A stretch of 16,878 nt of DNA. Source: Treponema sp. (lineage in GTDB: Bacteria > Spirochaetota > Spirochaetia > Treponematales > Treponemataceae). The stretch is from contig JAEDFA010000043.1 of NCBI GenBank assembly GCA_016293005.1, forward strand, positions 1-16,878, written 5' to 3'. Both the position numbers and the translations under genes were made by a program. Below, piece after piece: positions 7,783-14,243 of the stretch (positions are counted from its first letter, which is position 1; every line of letters begins with the position of its first letter). The notes under the pieces are model-generated. The model did not search any database and was not told where the DNA came from. It saw only the letters and a program-made list of their open reading frames with translations.

Positions 7783-8535
7783 ATGTATAGAAAAGGTTTT
7801 AAATTATTAAATGATTCAATTTTTTTCAGATTTGCCTCATTTTTGACATTTCATAGCGTCTGGTGGCTTCTCAGAATTTTAATAACAATAATGTACGGAA
7901 CAACAACTAAAAATAAAAAAATTTTAAAATCTGTCAAAAGAGGAATAATCGTAAGTAATCACACTACTCCTTTAGATCCGCTGAATATGACGCTTCTTTC
8001 CTCACCTCATCCGCTTCATCACACTCTTTTAGAAGCAACTGTAAAATCTCCTGTAGTCGGAAACATTACAAGGCTTTTAGGAGGAATTCCAGTTCCCCGT
8101 GGTCGGGATAGTCTTGAAAGATTTTCAAATGCCTGTAAACTTGGAATAAAACGACGCAAATTCGTTCATATTTACCCAGAAGGAGAATGTTACATTTACA
8201 ATCAGAATGTAATGCCGTTCAGACGAGGTGCATTTGAAGTCAGCGCAAAACTCCACGAACCTGTAATTCCTGTTGCTTCAGTTATGAAAGAAGGAAAATT
8301 CAAACCGTTCAGCGTTTTCGGGCGTTCTGTTCCAAAAATTTCGCTTCATGTCCTTGAGCCGGTTTTTCCAGAAAAAGAAGGATGTTACAACGAAGACGGT
8401 TCAATCAACGAAGAAAATGTAAAAAAATTTGCGCAAAAAGTTCACGATATGATTCAAAACGAAATAAATGCTTCAGGCGGGTCAAATGCATTCAATAAAG
8501 GACACATGGAGCGTTTAAAAGGAATAAACAAATGA
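7783..8535 (+). CDS. PlsC-like 1-acyl-glycerol-3-phosphate-type acyltransferase
   Basis: This 250-aa protein transfers an acyl chain to a lipid or glycolipid hydroxyl at the membrane. The four PlsC motifs are visible: NHTTPLD with the catalytic H60-x4-D65 pair, GGIPVPRGRD (100-109), YPEGE (131-135, the FPEG element) and PVIPVA (160-165). A hydrophobic stretch at about 13-36 probably contacts the membrane. The ATG directly abuts the stop of the glycosyltransferase gene, and its own stop overlaps the next ATG by 4 nt (ATGA). Glycosyltransferase-acyltransferase pairs of this kind are known from staphyloxanthin synthesis (CrtQ/CrtO), so it may acylate the sugar lipid made by its neighbour rather than work in bulk phospholipid synthesis. 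Confidence 0.87.
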   Translation: MYRKGFKLLNDSIFFRFASFLTFHSVWWLLRILITIMYGTTTKNKKILKSVKRGIIVSNHTTPLDPLNMTLLSSPHPLHHTLLEATVKSPVVGNITRLLGGIPVPRGRDSLERFSNACKLGIKRRKFVHIYPEGECYIYNQNVMPFRRGAFEVSAKLHEPVIPVASVMKEGKFKPFSVFGRSVPKISLHVLEPVFPEKEGCYNEDGSINEENVKKFAQKVHDMIQNEINASGGSNAFNKGHMERLKGINK

Positions 8536-9413
8536 TAAAAAAGCATTTTACAAAAATTCTCATAATTTTATTCTCCTGCGTATTTATAGGCTGTTCTTCA
8601 ACAAAAAATATCCGAGAAAACAGCTGGGCATATTTAGAAAAAAATGAAGAAACACAACATTTTTATCAGTTTCCAAACGAAGGCACTAATATTCCAGAAA
8701 ACACAGAACAATACATTTTTCTAAGACTTTACAATCCTCACGCAAAATACAATTTAGGCACAGTAATTCTTCAAAAAGGACTTGAATATGTCGAACAACA
8801 TGATGTCAGTGGAAGTCATATTGCAATCGGTTTTGATTTAACAGACAATTTTTACGGACTTACGCTTTATGCAAACCCGAATCTTAAAAAAGAACAGTGC
8901 ACGAATACGCTTTCAAACGAATTCATGAAATCCTGCGACCCGCAAAAATCGCTTCAGACAACTTTCGCCTATCCTGTTTCCCAGAAAGAATACGAAACTG
9001 CAATCGCATGGGTTAATCGAAAACTTCAAAATCAGTCTACATCTTATTCAATCGCAGATAATTTCAAAATGGCAGGCGTTGCCGTTAAACGAAAAAATAA
9101 TCCCGATTCAAAAAAAATGAAAAAAACTCAGACAAAAGAAGAAGAATTTAGAGAATTTGAAAAAATGAACAAATTCGTATGTTCTACTTTTATAAGTCAT
9201 GTTTTGTTCAGTTCCGTTGACAGTATCCGCAATTATATGAATGAAAATTTAATAGATCCAAATTATGTAATGCCGACTGATATAGTTACAATGCCTGGAA
9301 TGCAAAGACTTTTTACATCAACCTGGGACGAATTTAATAACGGCGCAAAAAACTTTGCATCTGAAAACCCGAAATTTTCTAAATATCTTGTAAAAAACCC
9401 TTCAACGCTTTAG
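8532..9413 (+). CDS. Lipoprotein, probable permuted NlpC/P60 (YiiX/LRAT-like) enzyme
   Basis: This 293-aa protein starts with a lipoprotein signal ending in FIGC (C21), so it is membrane-anchored outside the cytoplasm. The likely catalytic elements are H96 in GSHIAIGFD, followed about 120 residues later by C217 in NKFVCSTFISHVL. The His-before-Cys order is typical of circularly permuted papain-fold proteins (YiiX, LRAT-like), whose members hydrolyse or transfer acyl groups or cleave peptides. A Lys/Glu-rich stretch at 187-212 interrupts the fold. A late PTDIVTMPGM (248-257) resembles the closing strand of such domains. The 4-nt overlap with the acyltransferase gene implies coupled translation and a shared lipid- or envelope-directed role. 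Family placement comes from motif order only. Confidence 0.6.
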   Translation: MIKKHFTKILIILFSCVFIGCSSTKNIRENSWAYLEKNEETQHFYQFPNEGTNIPENTEQYIFLRLYNPHAKYNLGTVILQKGLEYVEQHDVSGSHIAIGFDLTDNFYGLTLYANPNLKKEQCTNTLSNEFMKSCDPQKSLQTTFAYPVSQKEYETAIAWVNRKLQNQSTSYSIADNFKMAGVAVKRKNNPDSKKMKKTQTKEEEFREFEKMNKFVCSTFISHVLFSSVDSIRNYMNENLIDPNYVMPTDIVTMPGMQRLFTSTWDEFNNGAKNFASENPKFSKYLVKNPSTL

Positions 9414-9441
9414 ACAAAATTTTTATTCTCGAAATTTTACA

Positions 9442-9470
9442 TTGACTTTTGAATAATATTCGACCATAAT
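9442..9470 (+). promoter_or_regulatory. Promoter of the 9491 lipoprotein gene
   Basis: TTGACT at 9442-9447, a 17-bp spacer and CATAAT at 9465-9470. The transcript should start near 9477, leaving a leader of about 14 nt that contains GGAGGA (9481-9486), 4 nt before the ATG. This shows that the lipoprotein gene is separate from the envelope operon before it. Confidence 0.65.
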
Positions 9471-9490
9471 TATATAAATTGGAGGACAGT

Positions 9491-10249
9491 ATGAAAAAAA
9501 TTCTTTTTTTATTTTTAATTTCTTTTGCTTTTTTATCATGTTCAAACAACAATCAGACTGCAGACATTTCTTTTTCTTTTTCACGAAATATTATAGAAGA
9601 GCCGGACATCGCAACTGAAACTGTATCCGAACTAAACATTTCTTGTAAAATCACAGGGCCTTCCGTAAATCAAATTAAATCACAAAAAATCACTACGCAA
9701 AAAGAAGTTTTCTTCTCTTTTGAAGAAATTCCTGTAGACACATCCGTAATCGTCGAAGTTAATGTAGTAGATTTAGATAATAATAATATTCGGCTTTATT
9801 CAGGAAGTCAAACTCTTACAATTAAACAGGGCGATAATCCAGTAACAGTAAACCTGGATAAAGTCACAGATGGTGCAAATCTATCAATCGACGGAATTAA
9901 AGGCATTCAATTTAAATTTGACAAAACAGTAGCTTCAGAAGACGGAAACTCTGCAGCAGAAATAATATCATTTTCAACTGACGAACTTAAAAATGGTATT
10001 ACTGCTACAACAACAATATTAACAGAAGAAAATACAGAAATTACAAATAATTTAAAATATTTTTACTACTTAAATGGAGAAAAACTTAATCGTAATGAAG
10101 AAAATTCAAATACAATAAAAATTGTTCCAACAGATCCGCTTGAATCGGGCTCTAATCATCTTTTAGTCATCGTACAATATGATAATTCTTCTAATCCAGT
10201 TTATTATTCTGCATCACTTGAATTTTCTGTAGCAGAATCGCAAGAATAA
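9491..10249 (+). CDS. Lipoprotein of unknown function, beta-rich
   Basis: This 252-aa protein is not recognised as a named family. Residues 1-17 are a lipoprotein signal ending in FLSC (C17). The mature part is rich in Ser, Thr, Asn and Glu with alternating hydrophobic residues, as in beta-sandwich surface proteins. Two segments look like Ig-like or carbohydrate-binding strands: about 35-115 (FFSFEEIPVDTSVIVEVNV) and about 125-250. The ATG at 9491 is chosen over an in-frame TTG at 9479 because GGAGGA lies between them at proper spacing. The last 46 nt overlap the end of the convergent glycosyltransferase gene. A surface or periplasmic role is likely; binding of sugar or host material would be a guess. 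Confidence 0.7.
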   Translation: MKKILFLFLISFAFLSCSNNNQTADISFSFSRNIIEEPDIATETVSELNISCKITGPSVNQIKSQKITTQKEVFFSFEEIPVDTSVIVEVNVVDLDNNNIRLYSGSQTLTIKQGDNPVTVNLDKVTDGANLSIDGIKGIQFKFDKTVASEDGNSAAEIISFSTDELKNGITATTTILTEENTEITNNLKYFYYLNGEKLNRNEENSNTIKIVPTDPLESGSNHLLVIVQYDNSSNPVYYSASLEFSVAESQE

Positions 10250-11253
10250 TAATCTTTTTCTATTTCTGCAACAAAATCGCTTCCCCAATAATCACAGAGC
10301 ATATTTCTTGCTTCCGGAATAAGTTTTTCCGGGACAGAAGTATGCATCTGAGAAATATTGTTCCGTAAAATTCTTCTGCACTGAACTTTTATGGATTCAA
10401 CACATTCAAAAGGCATTTTAATTTCAGGTTCATTTTTAATTAAATTAAAGAGAACAGTAAAAGCAGATGCCGCAGAACAGACTTTTTCCCATTTTTCAAG
10501 CGTGTCGATAGTTTTTTTTGAAGTAACGCCTGTATCGCACGAATAACTGTAGACAACACAAGGAATCCCTTTATATTTTTTTGCAAAATATGTGAACATC
10601 GTGTAAAGTACAAAATCCTCGCCCATCGTACAAAAAATAATTGGAAGATACGAAAACGCTTTTGCACAAATTTCGCGGGTAAAAAGTTTTCCCGTAACAA
10701 ACCCAGAATGATTTTCGATTCCGTTTTTTTTGACACCCATAAAGCTAAAAATTATTTCTTCATCTTTTAACGGTGAAAAACAAATTTTGTTTCGGATTTT
10801 ATCGATTTTTTGAAGGCGTTTTTTTTCTTCGTCACTAAAAACATTTTCAGGAATAATTTCAACTTTTCCTTGAACAATATCTGCTCCGCTTTCTTCTGCC
10901 GCATCAAAAAGATTTTTAAGAGAACCTTCCGGGAAAAAATCATCGCTGTCTAAAAAAGTTATGTATTTTGAAGATGCTTCGAAAACTGCAGAGCGCCTTG
11001 CTTCAAGAAGACCTTTGTTCTGGGAGTGTGTTACAATTTTTACAGGAATTTTGCAAGATTTCCTGAATTTTTTTACAATCTGAAAAAAATCGTTTCCGTT
11101 TTCATCAGTTCCGTTTGAACAATCGTTTACAAGAATTATTTCTGTACCCGAAAAATCCTGATTTTTTACGCTTTCAAGACATCTTAAGAGATATTTTTCC
11201 GAATTATAAACAGGAATGCAAACCGAAATCTGCAAATTCTTTTTTTTAAACAT
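10204..11253 (-). CDS. Family 2 glycosyltransferase, soluble GT-A type
   Basis: This 349-aa protein shows a standard GT2 N-terminus: ISVCIPVYNSEKYLLRCLES (9-28), ILVNDCSNGTD (40-50), SQNKGLLEARRSA (77-89) and YITFLDSDD (97-105), where D102/D104 form the metal- and nucleotide-sugar-binding DxD. The C-terminal part from about 130 onward is not recognised and probably carries acceptor specificity. There are no clear membrane segments, so it is probably cytosolic or peripheral and acts on a polysaccharide, glycan or protein acceptor. The ATG at 11253 is preferred over an in-frame GTG at 11271 because GGGAAA sits just before it. Its end runs 46 nt into the lipoprotein gene on the other strand. Confidence 0.82.
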   Translation of the reverse strand: MFKKKNLQISVCIPVYNSEKYLLRCLESVKNQDFSGTEIILVNDCSNGTDENGNDFFQIVKKFRKSCKIPVKIVTHSQNKGLLEARRSAVFEASSKYITFLDSDDFFPEGSLKNLFDAAEESGADIVQGKVEIIPENVFSDEEKKRLQKIDKIRNKICFSPLKDEEIIFSFMGVKKNGIENHSGFVTGKLFTREICAKAFSYLPIIFCTMGEDFVLYTMFTYFAKKYKGIPCVVYSYSCDTGVTSKKTIDTLEKWEKVCSAASAFTVLFNLIKNEPEIKMPFECVESIKVQCRRILRNNISQMHTSVPEKLIPEARNMLCDYWGSDFVAEIEKDYYSCDSATENSSDAE

Positions 11254-11291
11254 AATATTTCCCAACAACACTAATTTTTTAAGATACTTTT

Positions 11292-11319
11292 ATCTTACAG
11301 TTTTTTTTAAATTCTGCAA
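11292..11319 (-). promoter_or_regulatory. Leftward promoter of the GT2 gene
   Basis: Read on the minus strand, TTGCAG (11319-11314) and TAAGAT (11297-11292) are 16 bp apart. Transcription would start near 11285, leaving a leader of about 30 nt before the ATG at 11253. It is back to back with the rightward promoter at 11321-11349, with only one base between the two -35 boxes. Confidence 0.5.
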
Positions 11320-11320
11320 G

Positions 11321-11349
11321 TTGAAAGTATTTAGAATAAAATTTATAAT
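11321..11349 (+). promoter_or_regulatory. Rightward promoter immediately in front of the 11356 start
   Basis: TTGAAA at 11321-11326, a 17-bp spacer and a perfect TATAAT at 11344-11349. The -10 ends exactly 6 nt before the ATG at 11356, so the predicted transcript begins at the start codon with no leader. The same geometry is seen at the EAL gene (440-452). Confidence 0.65.
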
Positions 11350-11355
11350 TTGAAA

Positions 11356-11568
11356 ATGAAAAATAACAGGCGATTTTACTTTCTGATTTCCCTTCTCTAC
11401 ATTCTTATTACAATTTTTGCAAATTTTATCGCATCAATAATTCCTTCATCACTTGATTTTCTTATTCTAAACATAGATTTGACCATGCAGAAATCCGCGG
11501 AAAACACGATAAAGTTCAGATTTATACAATTTGATGATAATGCGCAAAAGAAGGTTTTAATTTTATGA
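11356..11568 (+). CDS. Small one-TM protein of unknown function
   Basis: This 70-aa protein has a basic N-terminus (MKNNRRF), one hydrophobic helix at about 7-30, and a polar C-terminal tail. It is not recognised. The ATG at 11356 is preferred to an in-frame TTG at 11350, because that TTG lies partly in the promoter and would precede the predicted transcript start. No Shine-Dalgarno sequence is present. The stop overlaps the next start as ATGA (11565-11568), so it is translationally coupled to the methyltransferase fusion and is likely a real gene or a coupling leader. Confidence 0.55.
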   Translation: MKNNRRFYFLISLLYILITIFANFIASIIPSSLDFLILNIDLTMQKSAENTIKFRFIQFDDNAQKKVLIL

Positions 11569-12755
11569 ATGAAATTTTTGAAATGAAAGAATACGCAAAA
11601 GAAAATTCTGTTCCAATTTTAAAAGACGGAACTAGAGATTTTATCATAGAGTATATAAAAATGCACAATATAAAGAAAATCCTCGAAATCGGAAGTGCAA
11701 TCGGCTATTCTGCAATCAGTTTTGCGCAAACTTCGCCCGATATTTCAGTTGATACAATCGAATACGATTTTGAGCGATACCAGACTGCCTTTAAAAATGT
11801 GCAGAATCACAATCTTGCAGACAGAATTACAGTTTACCTTGGAGATGCCGCAGATTTTACCACGGACGAAAAATACGATTTAATTTTCATTGACGGTCCT
11901 AAAGCGCAGAATTTAAAATTTTTCATGAAATTTTCAAATAATCTTTCAGAAAACGGCGTAATTATCACGGATAACCTGTCTTTTCACGGAATGGTAGAAG
12001 ACGAAAACCTTACACACAACTACAGCACAAAAAAAATGGTCAGGAAAATCAGGCGATATGTGACATTTTTAAAAGAAAATCCTGAATTCACTACAGAATT
12101 TTTCCCAGTCGGCGACACAATTTCTGTAAGCAAAAAAAACAAAAACCCGGATTTTTCGCTTTATCTTGAAAATACGCCGATTGTTGATTATTCTTCCAGC
12201 GAAGTTCAATCTGTCTGTGCTCAATTTGAACAGTTTCGGGACAATCAAATTCTTCTTGCTGAAAAAGCGTTTTATTTCGTTCAAAATCATTTTCCACACA
12301 CTTCTGACTGCAAAAGAACAGAACTTTCAATATCTGCAAGCGATGTCATAAAAAACGGGCACGGTCTCTGCTTTGCAAAATCTCATCTTTACGCCGCAAT
12401 TTTAAGAAATTTCGGAATTCCGTGCGGCTTCTGCTACCAAATTCTTTGTGCAAAAGAAAAAAATCATTTTTATCCGCACAGCCTGAACGCGGTTTATTTT
12501 AAAACCTTGAATAAATGGATTCACCTTGATGCGCGAGGAAACAAACCGGGGCAAAACGCAAAATTCAGCATCGACAAAGAATTCCTTGCATATACCCCGA
12601 ATCCGCTCAAAAAAGAAGTTATGCTTCCCATGATTTACACAAATCCGTTCAAGGGCGCAATTGACTGTATGAAAAAATGCAAAGATAAACCTGAATTTTT
12701 TAAGCATTTAAACGATTTGTCAGAATCAATGCGTGCATATTACCAAATAATGTAA
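11565..12755 (+). CDS. TrmR-like O-methyltransferase fused to a transglutaminase-like domain
   Basis: This 396-aa protein joins two enzymes in one frame. Residues about 1-190 are a SAM-dependent class I O-methyltransferase of the YrrM/TrmR branch (tRNA 5-hydroxyuridine methylation in Bacillus): SAM motif LEIGSAIGYSA (40-50), metal ligands D110 in FIDGPK and D136/N137 in ITDN, ending at GDTISVSKK (183-191). Residues about 205-396 are a transglutaminase-like cysteine domain with C269 in GHGLCFAKS, H305 in YPHSLNA and D322 in WIHLDARGN in the expected Cys-His-Asp order. There is no signal peptide, so both act in the cytosol. AGAAGG at 11549-11554 lies before the ATG, which overlaps the upstream stop. 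The methyltransferase half has the usual length, so this is a fusion and not a truncated neighbour. The role of the second half is unknown. Confidence 0.8.
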   Translation: MNEIFEMKEYAKENSVPILKDGTRDFIIEYIKMHNIKKILEIGSAIGYSAISFAQTSPDISVDTIEYDFERYQTAFKNVQNHNLADRITVYLGDAADFTTDEKYDLIFIDGPKAQNLKFFMKFSNNLSENGVIITDNLSFHGMVEDENLTHNYSTKKMVRKIRRYVTFLKENPEFTTEFFPVGDTISVSKKNKNPDFSLYLENTPIVDYSSSEVQSVCAQFEQFRDNQILLAEKAFYFVQNHFPHTSDCKRTELSISASDVIKNGHGLCFAKSHLYAAILRNFGIPCGFCYQILCAKEKNHFYPHSLNAVYFKTLNKWIHLDARGNKPGQNAKFSIDKEFLAYTPNPLKKEVMLPMIYTNPFKGAIDCMKKCKDKPEFFKHLNDLSESMRAYYQIM

Positions 12756-12771
12756 AATTCTGGAGGAAAAT

Positions 12772-13227
12772 ATGAACATGAATCCCACTTTAAAACAGGC
12801 GAAAGAAAAAATCGAAGAAATTGAAAAATCGCTTAAAGCCCTTGCCGAACGCCTTTCACAGTCGTCATGGCAGAAAAATCAGGAAGAACTTTTGAACTGC
12901 GCAGAAAATCTTCGTTCAGTAAAAAATTTAATCGATCAGGCAATCAATTTTACATATTTCGGGCAAAAAACTGGCGGTCAGCGTTCTACGGCAAAAAAAA
13001 TTCAAGCTGTCCGCGAAAACGGGAAAAAAGGCGGACGACCAAGTAAAAAAATTCTTATAAAAATTGAAAAAAATCAATCTGAAGAAACTTATTCTGTTTG
13101 GTTTAACGACGGAAGCATAAAAGTTGTGCCCGGAAAAACTCTTCAAGATGTAAGAAATGCCTTCCCAATTACAAGATACAAATGGTCTGGAGAACTTGAA
13201 GAAGCCTATCAGAAAATCTACTGCTAA
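12772..13227 (+). CDS. Small basic protein with coiled-coil N-terminus and GGRPSK motif
   Basis: This 151-aa protein has no firmly recognised family. Residues 4-60 are strongly helical and likely a coiled coil (KEKIEEIEKSLKALAERL). Residues 68-95 are Lys/Arg/Gly-rich and contain ENGKKGGRPSKK, an AT-hook-like element (GRP core) that also occurs in phage and mobile-element DNA-binding proteins. Residues 104-151 look like a small beta-alpha unit (ETYSVWFNDGSIKVVPGKTLQDVRNAF). GGAGG at 12762-12766 is 5 nt before the ATG, and the gap to the upstream stop is only 16 nt, so it is in the same operon as the fusion enzyme. DNA or RNA binding is plausible, not shown. Confidence 0.65.
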   Translation: MNMNPTLKQAKEKIEEIEKSLKALAERLSQSSWQKNQEELLNCAENLRSVKNLIDQAINFTYFGQKTGGQRSTAKKIQAVRENGKKGGRPSKKILIKIEKNQSEETYSVWFNDGSIKVVPGKTLQDVRNAFPITRYKWSGELEEAYQKIYC

Positions 13228-13245
13228 TTTTAAAAGATTAAAAAA

Positions 13246-14112
13246 TTATTCTGCTGCCTTTTGAATTTTATGAGTAATATTATTGAAAAGCTGCGTCAAA
13301 AGCGACTGACAGTTTGTGGACATAATTTCGTAAATGCGCGAAATTAAAAGACGCTTTGTTGATTCTTCAAGCCCTGCCTGCCCGCGCGGATTTGTGAACG
13401 CAAATACATAAAGAATTCCTGTATCGGTTTCGCGTGAAGAAAATTCTACTGCATCGGATGTAAAATGAAGACCTTTTATATTAAATTGAATGTCTTTAAT
13501 TTTTTCATATTGCTGAATTTTTACATTGTCGTGTAAATTAAGCGTAAAAGAAAAATGCGAAATGCTGATATCGCTCAGTTTTGCACTTACGGCAACATTT
13601 TCTGAATTGATAAATTTTAATGTGCACGAGCCACCGCAAACTGCCCTAACATTTTTTCTTCGACCCATCGCCTGATTTGCGTAGAGAGCCTTTTCTATGA
13701 TACCGAAATTATTTTTCTTTTGATATTCAAGCTGAATACAGCCGCATTTTAACCCGACTTTAAAAAGATAAAATTCTTCAAGAGATGCTTTTTCCTGAAG
13801 AGTCTGGCGTTTTGAATATGTAATCCCAAATAATGCATCTGGATATTTTTTTTGAAGACGAGGAATTAAAATCTGCCAGTTTTCTTTTTGAATTGATGCA
13901 TCAATGTTAAAAAACATAATGCAATCCTTAAAAACTGAAAGGATTACTTCTATTTTTGTGGAAATTGGAAGAAATAAGTCTGTTTCAATAAAGTAACATT
14001 CATATCCGGCCGTCAAATATTCCTCTAAATATGATTCCGGAAAGCGAGATTTATCTGGTGCGACAAAAAAAGTTTTTCTTCCTTTGATAATTTCTTCAAC
14101 AAAAGTACCCAA
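13246..14112 (-). CDS. PilZ-domain protein, probable c-di-GMP receptor
   Basis: In this 288-aa protein, residues 1-145 are an unrecognised N-terminal domain and residues about 148-270 a PilZ domain. The c-di-GMP-binding RxxxR is present (R152-KNV-R156 in GRRKNVRA). The second motif, normally D/NxSxxG, reads DISISH (181-186), with His in place of the Gly. No membrane segment is seen. It probably binds c-di-GMP and relays the signal to motility or the envelope, as PlzA-type proteins do in spirochaetes. The start is a TTG at 14112: an in-frame stop lies just before it, the next Met is at residue 66, and GAGG is placed 8 nt upstream. Its promoter shares an 11-mer with the EAL gene. Confidence 0.78.
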   Translation of the reverse strand: MGTFVEEIIKGRKTFFVAPDKSRFPESYLEEYLTAGYECYFIETDLFLPISTKIEVILSVFKDCIMFFNIDASIQKENWQILIPRLQKKYPDALFGITYSKRQTLQEKASLEEFYLFKVGLKCGCIQLEYQKKNNFGIIEKALYANQAMGRRKNVRAVCGGSCTLKFINSENVAVSAKLSDISISHFSFTLNLHDNVKIQQYEKIKDIQFNIKGLHFTSDAVEFSSRETDTGILYVFAFTNPRGQAGLEESTKRLLISRIYEIMSTNCQSLLTQLFNNITHKIQKAAE

Positions 14113-14152
14113 AACTCATTCCTCAAAACAAAACATTGTAATTGTATCTGTA

Positions 14153-14163
14153 ATTATAACACA
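14153..14163 (-). promoter_or_regulatory. Extended -10 promoter of the PilZ gene
   Basis: Read on the minus strand, TGTGTTATAAT (14163-14153) contains a perfect extended -10, TGT-TATAAT, with no good -35. Transcription would start near 14146 and give a leader of about 34 nt with a GAGG ribosome site before the TTG at 14112. The identical 11-mer precedes the EAL gene at 435-445. Confidence 0.55.
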
Positions 14164-14179
14164 ATTCATATAAAAAAGC

Positions 14180-14230
14180 GAATAAAAAATTATTTGTATT
14201 AAAATTTAAACTTGAGTTTTAATCGTACAA
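14180..14230 (-). terminator. Possible A+T-rich terminator behind the MerR gene
   Basis: On the minus strand after the merR stop, TTGTA (14230-14226) pairs with TACAA (14198-14194), with an inner ATTAAAACT/AGTTTAAAT stem containing one mismatch. The sequence then runs into ATAATTTTTTATT. The stem has little G+C and an uneven internal loop, so it is a weak candidate. Confidence 0.3.
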
Positions 14231-14243
14231 TAGCGCAATTTTT

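Noticed and set aside
9416..9438. AAAATTT/AAATTTT inverted repeat after the envelope operon as a terminator
   Set aside because: It is made only of A and T, has a loop of about 9 nt and no following T run, so it has little support as a terminator.
9479..9490. TTG start for the lipoprotein
   Set aside because: It would include the GGAGG ribosome site in the coding region. The ATG at 9491 begins the signal peptide with proper spacing.
12069..12707. Minus-strand frames of 76-101 codons opposite the fusion gene
   Set aside because: They lie wholly within the well-supported plus-strand enzyme, lack ribosome sites and show no domain features.
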